In this document: positions 27,011 to 38,342 of the stretch, piece after piece
Layout of the letters: every line of letters begins with the position of its first letter
Position numbering within the stretch: the stretch's first letter is position 1
From: Himantopus leucocephalus
Taxonomy: Eukaryota > Chordata > Aves > Charadriiformes > Recurvirostridae
Direction of reading: 5' to 3'
Assembly: GCA_003993805.1 (NCBI GenBank)
Contig: RSEF01000020.1
Location: 10,257,599-10,321,598 of the forward strand
DNA length: 64,000 nucleotides
Program-made: the position numbers and the translations under genes
Notes under the pieces: model-generated
The model's database searches: none
What the model was told of the DNA's origin: nothing
Seen by the model: the letters and a program-made list of their open reading frames with translations, nothing else

Positions 27011-28909
27011 AATATTGACACGTACTTGCAAACATGATACAGCTATGGGGAAGCCTGACCGGCCAGGGCAATAAACACAACAAGCAGTTGTAAATCACAT
27101 GAAGTGCAGCGGGAAATAAGAACTGACCCTCCATCTACCAGCAGAAGCACAGGCGTGGTGATCTTCAACTGCTCGGAGGTTTCTCCTCCTTGTTCCCTTC
27201 CCTCGCCGTTACTCCCACTGGACGACGTTATATCCCTAAAATCGTGTTTTTCCTTTCACTCCATAACAGCACTTTGAACCTGTATTTTACCCACATCTCG
27301 AGGCGGTTGATGGGCGGAATGAAGCGAGTCTCGCAGCCCCTGCGCAGGATGGGGCACAGGCTGCACGGCCACAAACCCCAACAGCTCCGGGAGAACACAG
27401 GACCCTCCATGCGGGGCCGGGAGACGCAGCGGCAGGAGCTGGTGTGCAGCGCTGGCAGGGGGCGCGAGGCACAGCATGACCGCCACGCCGGAGCTGCAAA
27501 CACCCCTTTATCAGTCCCCTTTGATTTGTGTGGGGCTGCTGCCCTGGGCCTGCGTCAGGCAGCGCGACAGCAGCCCCGGGACGCTGAGGGTTTGCTGACA
27601 GCATCAGTCTGCAAACGCGCCCAGGGCAAAGGGAATAATGTTCAAATTGGAGAAAAGACCCAACCTGAGCACAGCTAGTGAGGCCGGCACCTCCTGCCTG
27701 AAGCTTCTCCTCGTTACGCAAAGGGATAGAAAATGGTCAATTCACTTTCCTGGCAGGACTGTGAGGCCAGGGGAGGATGTTCAGAAAAACAAAGTCAGGA
27801 ATTTGAGAAGTGGCTGCTGCCTTAACCGACTTAAATAAAACTTGATAGCCAGAAATCTGTAGCCCCATGGGAAAGGCACAAAAGCTCAGGTGCCGTTTCT
27901 CACCCTGTCGGCTGGAAATCCAGCAGAGGCACGGCCCACCACGTCATGCCTGTGAAGGCAAATTAATTGTGAAAACACCGGCACTGAGAGGAATGAATGC
28001 AAACCAGACGCTGGGTGCCACCACCTCCTGTCCCTTCTGCCATGCAGGGAGGTCAGTCGAAGCCCCTGGGACGCAGCTGGGAACGTGGCCGGGGCGCCGG
28101 CTGCGGCAGGGCTCAGCCAGTGGCAGCACCGGGAGGCCGATGGTGGCAGATGGCGGGTGGGAGCTCCACGGATCCACTGAGCCGTCATGGGAAGGGTCCC
28201 AACCCATGCACCCCTGGTCCCCAGGCCATCTTTAAAGCCCCTCTCTAGCTGCAAACAGCCTCTAGAAGTAACCCGCAAAGGCTTTCCTTGTGCCGTGATG
28301 TTTTTGCGCAGCACTGGGAGCCCTTGGGGTGCTGGGTCAGACGGAGGCAGCGTGAGGAACTGCAGAGCACAGCACAGTGCAGTTATCACTGAAACAGCCA
28401 CCGGCTTCGCCACCTCCTCCCGTCCCCACTCCCGTCCCCGTGCTCTGCCGGCCTCATCACGCTCCGAAACAGCCGTATTGCTGAGCGGGAAACCCAATTC
28501 TCACCAAGCTGCTGCAGGGCAGGATTCAATAACAGGCAGGTTTTTATCCAATAAGGGGAGTTGGAGCACAGGGACAAAATATTGAATTTAAAAGCAAAAC
28601 CAGGAGAAAAATCAAAGTATAAAAAAAGCCCTCAAGGAAATGAAAAGATGGGGACGAGCCGGCCAGCCTAGGTGGTGCGTGGGGCCAGCACCAGGCTCTC
28701 CTGGGGAGCAGCGGGAAGGTGCTGGAGGCTCTGGACAGGCTGGAGCAAACCCTGTGAGTTGGCTTGGTCGGGAGAGCGAGGACCCCAGGAGAAGCCTGGC
28801 TCCACGTCCCCAGGTGCTCAGCACGGCAGGACCGCAGTGGGGATGCTCAGCGCCACAGCTGGGAATGGCGGCAGGAGGAGGAGGAGGGGAGGAGGAGAAT
28901 CCCGGTTTC

Positions 28910-29345
28910 ATTTTATTCCAAGTTCAGGTTTCAATCCAGATGCCTCGAGATCTAATTCCGAATAAATAATTGTACTGAGTAACCCAGGTCCCCCGGTGAT
29001 TAACTAAACACACTGAGGCTCGCTGAAATTGAATTAGTGGTGTGCACTCAGCCATTATTACCCTCCCCACGTCATGAATATTAATGAGGGGTTATTAAGA
29101 AATGTAAATGATGCCTCAGGGGGTTGGGAGCGGGGGTGGGGGGGGTGGAGGGGTGCAGGGCGGTGTGGGCTGATATGACAAACCATTAGGAAAACAGCCT
29201 GATTGAAGCCACTTTTTAATTATGTCAGATCTCGCTCTTTCTTGGGTGCAGCAGTGTTTCCGGATGCTTTCGTTTTTATTAAAATGAGAAAAAGGGAACA
29301 AGTTATAGCTGGAATGTAAAATGAGCGTTTGCAAAGCGGAAAAGC
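28910..29345. promoter_or_regulatory. Paired AT-rich islands with POU/homeobox-type motifs
   Basis: Two blocks are separated by a G-rich tract at about 29116-29150. The first holds GAATTAGTGG, GCCATTATTA and CATGAATATTAATG, the last resembling a palindromic POU-dimer site. The second holds a TTTTTAATTATGTC stretch. They contrast sharply with the GC-rich flanks and have no coding potential. Confidence 0.4.
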
Positions 29346-29589
29346 TGCAGCCACTAAGCACCCTGGCAGCGGAGGGTGGTGGCAGGGTCCTGCCCGCAGC
29401 TGCCTGCGCCCCGCGGGCTCCCCACCGCCACCAGCCTGGGCCAGCTCCCAGCCGGGCACCCCCCCAGCACCCACATCCCAGCCTCGGGGGCCTCCGCAGC
29501 CCACGGCTCCCCCGCCGCCACCCCGCTCCCTGCAGCCCCTTCCCTCCCAGTTCAGCATCACTGGCCAGAAAAGAGTGGCTGTGATAAAA

Positions 29590-30130
29590 CTCATGCATTT
29601 TAACAGGTTCTTGCAGGCGCTCCCCGCGCCGCTGAATAAAAGCTGACAGGTGCAGCTGAGTTAATCAGAGTGGATAATGGAGGGAAAGAAAGAAATCTCA
29701 GACCAAATTGCTGCAGAAATCATGAGCCAGGGCTCAAAACCATCCAATTAAACTGGGATGAAGCTTAAAGGGAAAGACGGCCGTTCTCCGAGCCCGGCGT
29801 CCCACTGAAGGGGGAGAAGGGGAATGGCTGTCTGCTCCCCTCCGCAGCCGTATGTGCCCTGTCCACAGCGAGCACCGCACCCATCCACCTGAATGCCTTG
29901 AGGAGGACTGGGCTATCAGGCAAGTTTAAAAAAATGTGCATTTAATGTAGTCAAGGCCCATTACTGCAGCCAGTGGAAATCTGGTGGCATTACTGCGGTG
30001 TTCTCATGGATAGATCGGACGGCCCGGGATGGGAACACGCACAAGAGTTTGTTAGTATTCAGGTCTCTCTGCGCTGATAGCTTCATAACGCCAGGCTTGC
30101 TTCTTAATTGCACCCGTAAGTGTTGAAATT
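29590..30130. promoter_or_regulatory. AT-rich island with E-box and TGACAG motifs
   Basis: Within 29640-29685 lie TGACAGGTG, CAGCTG and GTTAATCA, that is MEIS/TGIF-like, E-box and homeobox-like sites packed together. Further AT-rich sequence runs to 30130. No coding frame fits. Regulatory function is inferred from motif clustering. Confidence 0.4.
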
Positions 30131-30639
30131 ACTGAAGGGTAAAATGCAAATGGGCTGTAACCTTTCTGGAGCTCGCACCGGCTCTGCACCGAAAGGGAGG
30201 TGCCTGCAATTCTTCCCCTTTTTCTTAATTGCTGATGGAGCTGCCGGGCGATGCCCTCTCAAGGCCCCAGGAGGGTTGCATGCCAATTCCACCAAGCTGG
30301 AGGCAGTGGGGACACCGGGGTGGCCCAAGGCTGGCCGCGACGCCTGCTCCATCCCCATGGCACAGCCCCACAGCCGGCTGAGCCGGGGCTGCAAGGGCCA
30401 GGCACCGCGGTGACAGAGCAGACCATGAAGCAAAACTTGCAGCCTGCGTCCTCCCTCTCTGGTGCTGCCTTCCCAGCCTGAAGGGGTTTGGTGTAACGCC
30501 TGCCACGGCTCCTGGCCACGGTCCCGGGGTGCTGGGGTGCCGGGGACCCTGGTGCTGGGGTGCCAGGGCAGAGCGCTGGCTGAGCCGGCCAGCACCGCGG
30601 GGGCCGGGAGGTGCAGGAGCCAGCGGGAGAAGCCAGCTG

Positions 30640-31180
30640 TGGCATTCAGGTTAATGAGATTTTCATGAACCTGCCGATTCATTTGGCAGGTGGATGGGAC
30701 CCAGCTAATTAAAGGCAGCTGACCTGTGAAATCAGGCTGGGAGGGGCTGGGGTGAGCAGAGGGGAGGGTGGGCAAGGGGAGAGAGGGTGGCTTGTGCCCA
30801 TGAGCCCTGGTGGGGTGTCCATGGCTATGGCCAGGCTGCTCCCATCCTCCTTCCCATGCCAGTGCCACTTGCTGTCCTGGCACAGCTGGAGCCTCGGTGC
30901 CAGAGCGGCACCTTATTTATGGCTCTGCTTCCCCGAGTTAAACTCCACAAAGTGTGACAATCAAAATTAAAGATTTCTCCAGAAAGGCAGCCTGGGGGGA
31001 AATCACTGCTGAGGCCGACAGAGATTTCCCAACGGTGACTTTTAAATTAAAGGGGAAAAAAATTTCTTTAATTTGGCGGCGTGCTTGAGATGCAGCTCAC
31101 TGGGCACGTTATTATCCAGCTCAGCAAATGCTCCCAGAATTCAGTCGCGCTCTGAATTACTGCCTGCATCCCTGCCCGGA
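30640..31180. promoter_or_regulatory. AT-rich islands, candidate enhancer block
   Basis: The block at 30640-30740 has GTTAATGAG, CCAGCTAATTAAAGG and a small hairpin (ACCTGCC...GGCAGGT). A second block at 30910-31180 has AATCAAAATTAAAG and TTAAATTAAAGG. Between them the sequence is GC-rich. Confidence 0.35.
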
Positions 31181-31939
31181 CCAGTGTCCACCAGCACTGG
31201 GGGCCTGTGGCGCAGCGCCCTGCCACCCCAGAGCCAAGCCCTGGTGGGTGCCCCCTCCCCATGCCCCGTCCCAGCTCGTGGCCAGTGAAGAATGGCCGGA
31301 TCCTGCTCCTGCGGAGGATGAGCCCAGCCCCAGCCAGTACAGCTGTGTTCTGGGACCCCCACACCAGCTCTGCTGGGGCCTCCTGCGCTGTGTGGTGAGG
31401 ACAGTGGCTGCTCCGGCATCCCCATGACACTGCCACGCACAATGCTCCCAACCACCGGGGGGGCTAGTACGGTCCCTTCCCAAATGTAGGGCTGACTCAG
31501 GTGCTTGTCCCAGAGCCCCAGGAGCCTCCATGGACCCCTCCGTGCACGCACAAAGCACCACCACCATGGCACAGCGAAGAACCGTGGCTCAGTGAAGCAC
31601 CGCAGCTCCATGCCACCACCGGTGCTACTCCAGGATGCTGCAGGGATGTGGATGTTGTCCTGTTTCCCCATGGGGATGCCCCGAGGCTTTTCCCGTGCCC
31701 CATGGGGATGCAGCTCCTGCCGCCCACCACACCACCGAGGCACACGCCAGCGGCTCCCACCAGGCTCAGGTATGGGGCATCGCAGCAGAGTTTTACTGCC
31801 TGAGCCCGAGAAGTTGCAGCTTGGCGATGGGGGCTGGGGGCCCGGCCGGGGTGCAGAGCCACAAGAGGGCACGGGGGGCACAGGCAGCACTGGACCTGCC
31901 TGCCCTGGCACAGCTCTTCCCCTTCCTCTCCCCCCGCCC

Positions 31940-32130
31940 CTTCAAGATGAAGCAATGAAATTATTTTTCTACTTGAGTAGTTTTCAATTTAGATTAAGAA
32001 AAATCTGTGCTCCGTTAGCGACGTTGCAGTAAATCACAAGCGAGCGGCACTCCGCAGCTGACAGCCCGATCGCTTATCGGCTGCAAACCTTTTTTCAAGT
32101 TGACAGGCTCCAAGTGTGACATTGAGCGAG
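31940..32130. promoter_or_regulatory. AT-rich island with two TGACAG sites
   Basis: The block contains AATGAAATTATTTTTC, CAGCTGACAG, a CGATCGCTTATCGG near-palindrome and GTTGACAGG. Coding potential is absent and the flanks are strongly GC-rich. Confidence 0.35.
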
Positions 32131-34479
32131 GGCAGCGGCAGCCCGGTGGGGACAGCATGTGGGGAGGCAGACCCTCACCCGGGCACGCACCCTGGGGCAC
32201 CGCGGCTCAGCCGTGGCTGCTGCCAGCGCCCGAAGAGGGCGGGCAGTCCCAGGCAGGATCAGGCCCTGGGCATCACAAGCTGGGACAGACCTGGAGATGC
32301 AGAGAGCAGCACCGGCCCCTGCCCGGCTGCAGCGACGCCTCTGCTGCCCGTGGGAGCCATGGCGGGGAGACGTGCTGTCTCGCTGCCGTCCCACCCAATC
32401 CCCGCCAGCCCCAGCACGCCTCAATGGGGCTGCACCGAGCACCTGCCACCATGGCCACTTGGTGCTCCAACGTCTCGCCGAGCCCTTGCTCTCACCCATC
32501 TGTCCCTGCCGGGAACATGGTGGCACCCAACGTGGCTGTGATGGTGCCCATCGGCAGCTGCCCCATGGCCGCGCCTGGAGTGGATCCTCATCCTCGCACC
32601 CATCTCTGTGTTGCCACCGTCCTTGTGCCAGCACCATCAAAAGGAGCATTTGACAGAAAACAAACCTTATTTTTTTTTTCCCTCCAGTTCTTCCAGCTCG
32701 TTTATCGCTTCCACGGGGCAGGCGGAGCTGTCAGTGCCTGAACCTCACTCATCCGTTTAACCTTGGGGGAAGAAACACATTTGTGCCGGATAACGTGCAT
32801 CAGATGGTGGCACGGGGAGCGCCTGTAGCTGCTGCGCCTGATGGATGGGCTACACGGGCCTCGTCTGACCTGTGCTTGTATGTTATCTGCATTGCTGCGG
32901 GAGGCTTTTCATCACGCCGACAGCTCCAGCATCACCTGCCTGGCAGGAGCTCCTCGCCAGGGACGGCTGCCGGCAGCAGTGGCCAGGAGGGGCCCGGCCA
33001 CGTGGCTGTGGCTAGCACCGCAGGAGGCACCGAGCCACTGTGCCCGGGGCACGGGTTTCAGGCTGTGCCTGCGCCATGTGCCCAGCAACGGTGGGGCTGG
33101 AGGAACGGGGACAGCCCCACCGGGAGAAGAGCTGGTACCTGCCATGCCCGAGGGGATGGAGGACACCCTCACCGCCGGCAGTACCGCCAGCCAGGGTGGA
33201 AGGGAGAGGCCAAACTGTTGCACTTGTCCTTTGGGTGACATTTTGCCAACGAGGGGTCCTGTGACAGTGACAGAGAGGGTACGGAGCTGGGCAGCCCAGA
33301 GCCCCAGTGACGGATGAGCGCTGCCAAGTGCCGACACAAAAGCCATTTGGTGTGGGGAAATGATAGATGCTAACACTAATTTTAAGCACAGGCAGCCGAA
33401 TTCCTCCAGACAGTCGCGGCGCTCAGGATTTAGGGCACAGCTGCTGGGTTCAGATAAGGTGTGAAATCAGCCCGGCGTGCAGGGTGTTACTTAATAATGA
33501 ACGTCTCGTGATGGATGGGGGTGGCTCAGCGATATAACCTCCACATTTGGAGCCTTTCAAATCTCTTGCCATCAATCCTGGTCCCTGCCGGGCAGCGGGA
33601 GGAGAAGCCAGCAGCGGGCACACGCCTCGCTAGGGTGGCACCATGGCTTGGGTCCTCCCCAAGGACATCCTTGCGCGGGGTGAGAGGGTTCTGACCCACG
33701 TGGGCAGCATGGGGACATGGCGCCAGCACAAAATATTTATGGTAAAAGCGATGCTGGAAATGGCAAGTGCTGTGCTTGTCTGTAGCATTTAATCTTTCTT
33801 CTGACCTTATAAAAAAATTTATTTGTGTTGAGATTTTAAATTCACTTCTTAAATCACCCACTACAGGCTTCACACCGTATTAATTTCTCCTCAAGCAAAT
33901 GAGTTCGGTATTTGCTCTTTTCCAGTACCACCAGTGCCAGAGAGTGGGAAGGATGTCTGCCGCGTCCAGCCCCCGCCCCCAGACCTGCAGCCTGTGCACT
34001 CACCCTGCGCTCGCTCATCCCGTGCATGCCGCTGCGTTCACGCTCACCCTGGCACACGCTGACCCCGCCATGTGCACACACAAGCACCTTTGAAGGGATC
34101 CTCACTCCTCCGTCTCAGGGGGGAGGTCTGAGCAGGACGGCCACCGCTGCCACCTCCCAGGAGGAGGACTCAGAGCTGGGGATGAAGGCTGGAGAAGGCT
34201 GAGAGGAGCACCCAGCTGGGCTCCACTGAGGTGGGTGGGCTTTCCTGGGCACACGACTCCTGCTCCCTGCAGCCCCGCAGCCCCCCGAGGCTCCCGGCCC
34301 TTCCTGTCCTGCGGCGTCGGGGCTGCAGGCATGCCGGGGCGGCCGGGGCAGAGCAGCACCGGGGACACACGGCACCGCTGCAGCTGGAGCAAACGAGCTT
34401 TCAGACGAGCTCTCCGGCACGGTGCCATCGATTTGGAGGTGATTGCTGCCGGGGTGAGGCATGGTCAGCTCGCCTCATT

Positions 34480-34720
34480 ATTGTGCAAATTGCTGGGAAT
34501 GCAAATCTGGGTGCTCCTGGGGAAAAATGTATTAACAATATTACTCCTGATTAAGGTCGCAGGGCACTTTCTGCTTCTTCAGTGAAGCCTCGGCTTCCTT
34601 TCTTTTTTTAAATCTAATGGTTGGTTTATTTTTATATCTGTGACTGTGGGGTCCTTAGGAGATATTTTATCAGGCGCTTTCAAACTGCACTCTTGCAGTC
34701 ACTCAACAAGATACCACTGG
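34480..34720. promoter_or_regulatory. AT-rich island
   Basis: The run includes TTAACAATATTACTCC, CTGATTAAGG and a T-rich stretch near 34600-34640. It resembles the other islands of the interval and no gene is visible. Confidence 0.3.
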
Positions 34721-34946
34721 CAGCACCAGCCGCCCTCCTTGGGGCGTGGGATCAGAGACAGCGCTGGAGCCCGCTGGGGCATTCGTTGGCCAAGCCCTAG
34801 GGTTTAGCCTGCAAACAGCCCGGCCGTGCTGTGCTGCAGGAGGAGCCGCAGGGATGACCCTCCTCCAGCCCCAAAACCCACCCACCTTTCCCCATCCCGA
34901 AGCTTGAAAATCCAGAAGCGGGAGCACCGCCAGTGCTCTCACCAGC

Positions 34947-34982
34947 ACGGCACAGCACAGCACAGCACAGCACAGCACAGCC
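34947..34982. repeat. (CACAG)n pentanucleotide microsatellite
   Basis: About seven CACAG/CACGG units in tandem, in the gene-poor interval. Confidence 0.9.
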
Positions 34983-35084
34983 CCAGCTGCCGCGGGTCCC
35001 GTCCCCTGGCAGGCAGGGACTGGCCATGGGGCAGGCAGGGAGAGCTCGTCATCTGCTTCATGGGTGTGAGCAGGGTGCCAAACT

Positions 35085-35390
35085 GCTGCTGATTTATTGC
35101 CGAGCAAATGCTTAATTTAGGCAATGTATTTAAAGGAACTAATTAGAATTATATTAATATTTATGGCCCTTATGGAGAAGTTGATAGTCGCTATTTGAGA
35201 GTATTAACTGTTATCTTATACTGGGCAGGACCGTGGTGTTTGGAGGCAACTTTGATTGTGTTTAAAGCAGTCGAGATCTCGCCAGAAGCCAGTGACAGCA
35301 GCCCACCCAATGCTGCACATCCAAACCACGGTTGCAGTGCTAATGAATATCCGCTGGAATTAATAACCCTGCCCACGTGGTCCTCCCCCC
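35085..35390. promoter_or_regulatory. AT-rich island with dense ATTA/TTAAT motifs
   Basis: The block opens with TGCTTAATTTAGG and AACTAATTAGAATTATAT, followed by TATTAATATTTATGG, and continues to GGAATTAATAACC. It is one of the densest homeobox-like clusters in the window and lies between GC-rich spacers. Confidence 0.4.
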
Positions 35391-38342
35391 TGCGCCGAGC
35401 ATCTGAGCATCCCTCCAACAAGGGACGGATGCAGCTGCCCGCTCGGGGCCGTGCTGTGGGCGATGGGGGGCCAGGGAAGCTGGACTCCCCTCCTCCTCCA
35501 GCCGCCCAGAGCAGCAGCACGGTCCCCACGCTGGACACGATGCTCCTGGTCCCACCGCTGCTCCCATCCAGCCAGCCCGGCGAAGGGAGCCGGGAGGAGC
35601 CCCGGGGGCAGGTGGCCCCAGCAGCCCCTGACTCATCCATAACCAGCTCCCTGCCTGCGCCCGACCTCTCGCTATAGCAAAGTTCACATCAATTTTCCTT
35701 CCCCTCATTTGTCTGTAAACCATGAAGAAAAATCACCGCCGTCTGCCCGCATCAGGCCGCCACGGTGATGTATGGCTGTAATAAAAACCCCATTTTGGGA
35801 GGCCGCCTTCCTCGTGCCGCCAGCCAGCGCGCCATGCGTGGCCATGCCGCTGGCCGGGCTGTGCCACGGGGCCTGGGCTGCCGCCTGCCCGCAGGCAGCC
35901 GGCGCCATCCCACCCCGGCCCCCCCGCGCTGCCGTCTCGGTCTCGCCGCGGCCGGCGGTTATGGATAGGAGTTATTAGAGCTGGTATGGAGCAGCAGCCT
36001 TTGTGCCGCATTCAGGCAGCCAGTGGTGTTAACCCCCAAGAGCTGGATCGTGGGGGACAGGGGGCTGGAGTGAGCAGCACCCTGCCTGCGCCGGGCACCC
36101 TCCTCGCCCAGAGCTGGGGGACAGCCCCGGGGTCACACACCATGGCCCTGGCCAAGCTCACCATGCAGCGGTCGCAGCCCCCATCAGCTCCAGGGCTGGG
36201 GTGCTGAGGACAGGGGGATAAGGTGCTGGGGACAGGGTGCCACCCCCCCTGCCTGCCCCACACGAGGACTTTCATCTCGGCAGCCAGCAGCATCCACGGC
36301 GCCGACTCAGGGCCGAGTGGGAGCAGGTGGGGAGGGAGCTGAATAATAAATTGGCACTTTCAGGAGGTTTTCATCTTTTCTGTTTCAAGTTCCTCACTGT
36401 CTCTGCCTGCAGAGCTCGCCAGCGGCCACGGCCAGTGGCGCATGGGGAGGGGACTATGCATGGCACTGTCCGGCTGCCGCTCCCCCCGAGCAAATGCCAC
36501 CTCTGAGGCACTGCTGCCCCCCAGCCCCCAGCTCCCCAGACCTGTCCCCAGGAGGCTGGGGGCACTGAGACGCTGCCAGAGTGGGTGGGCATCACCCACC
36601 AGTTCAGCACCAGCTCCCTGGTGATGCCTGGAGCGATGCCTGGAGTGAGGGCTCTCCTGCGGCTGCTCCGTGATTCATCGCCCCCGTGCCCGGTGGCTGC
36701 CGCACCCGGTGCAGAGGACCCAGTGCAACCCCCCTGCTCTGTCCACCTCCGGAGCCCAGCCCGAGGGTCCCAACTGCATGATGGCTGTGGAGGTGCCGCT
36801 GTCCTGGAGCACACTGGGGCTCTCTGTGCCTTCCTGGGAATGCCCCCAGCATCTGCAGGCAGCGCACTCATCCTCAGCCCGCTCCCCTCTCTGGGATCTC
36901 ATTAATTAGCAAATTAATAAGACAGTATGAGTGCTGACAGGAGGTGTTTCTGGGGAAGACCTGCAGTCTCTGGCTTGCAGGACTGTCCCACCCGTGGCAG
37001 AGCAGCATCAGCCGCATCCCCCAGCCGTGCTCTCCCCAGGCACCGAGCTGGGAGCGAGTAGCTGCGGGCGATGGGCCAAGAGCAGCACCACGGGGCCGTC
37101 CCTGCAGACCAGGGAAGGGGACGTGTCTGGGAGGGACATTTCACACCAGGGCCGGTGCTGCCCAGCTCTGTGCAGCCATGCCAGGGCCCCCACACCAGCT
37201 GCCTGCTGGGGGGAGCTGGGCTGAGAGCCGGGCGGGAGTGAGGGACTGATTGGAGCTACCTGCCACCACGAGCAAGCCCACACACCCTGCGTGCCGGGCA
37301 TGGGGTCCCTGGGCTCGGCCAGGGTCTGGGATCGCAGCTCCAGCGCAAGTGGATGCGCCGGGAAGGGAAGCGGGAAGGCACTGGGCAGCACATGGAGCCA
37401 CTGGCACCGCGGAGGTGTGGGTCAGGCGAGATGGTGGAGACTGGGCTGCTGCAAGCCAGGCGTCCTGGCGGCTTTATTGCGTGGGGCAGAGCGCAGCGGC
37501 CAGCACCGCTGCAGACCCCGGCCCCCGGGCTGCCAGCCCCACGGAGGGGCGCATGCCCCTCTGCCGCCTCCTCCTTGGGGGTCACTCCTTGGGTCTCCCT
37601 GGAGGACAAAAGGGGACAGTGAGGAGGGGGGTGCAGGCAGGGCAGGGGGGAGACAGCGGGGTGCTGGCAACAGCAAGCAGAGCTGACCCCAGATCAGCTA
37701 CTGCATTCACCCCCCGTGCCTTCACTCTCCCCCAGCACCTGCCCCCCCAGCCCTGGGCACGGGCTGCCCCCCCGCCTGCACACCCAGGGATGTGGCACAG
37801 CCGGGAGCAGCAATTGTGGTTCCGGTGTTGCATGGAGATACAACCACCGTGCCAGGGAAGCCGAGCAGCCACAGCGGCTGCTCAACCACCAACGGCCCCA
37901 ACCGCCCACGGCTCCGCTCAGAAATGAGTGTCACAAGCAGGCCAGTGCCCGCAGGGTCCCAGCCCCCCGCTCTCCCCGCGGGGTTCACCGCAGCTCCGCC
38001 GGCCGCCAGCTCTCCCAAATGCACACCCTGTGCCAAACGTGTTCGGCAGAGGTGTGGAAAGGCAAAATGCAAGAGCAGGCTTTTCCCCGTGCCCATGCCC
38101 GCTGAGCACCTCCGTGCTCGGGATTCCTACTTTGACAATTGGGCTGAGAAATTATGATTACTGACACTATTGCCTGGTTCTGACCGAAGACGACACCAGC
38201 TCCCAGGACGGAGCTGCGAGCTAGTTGAAAACAGCCAGCATGAACACCCAGAGGCCCCCGTGCCGCGTACCGAGGACCAGGCACACCGTGTGCCAGGGCG
38301 ATATGGGATACTGCCACTCTCCTTGCTGCAGGGAGGCCGCCC

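Larger units (their letters stand above)
26321..38342. other. Gene-poor interval between CTNNBL1 and the WAP cluster
   Basis: No open frame here shows a recognisable protein domain, and no run of spliced exons was found. The reading frames present are the long random ones expected in GC-rich DNA. The interval alternates between GC-rich spacer and AT-rich islands of 100-500 bp rich in homeobox-type TAAT/ATTA cores. BLCAP, the neighbour of CTNNBL1 on this side in human, was looked for and not seen. A minus-strand AATAAA (TTTATT at 37473-37478) could serve the 3' end of the WAP-Kunitz gene at 38.3 kb, but this is unproven. Confidence 0.7.

Noticed and set aside
27886..28497. 203-codon minus-strand open frame in the gene-poor interval
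   Set aside because: No recognisable motif and mixed composition; the overlapping open frames on both strands indicate low stop density only.
25613..38342. Search for BLCAP or VSTM2L coding exons
   Set aside because: Neither the BLCAP start MYCLQW nor an immunoglobulin-type exon could be found on either strand.
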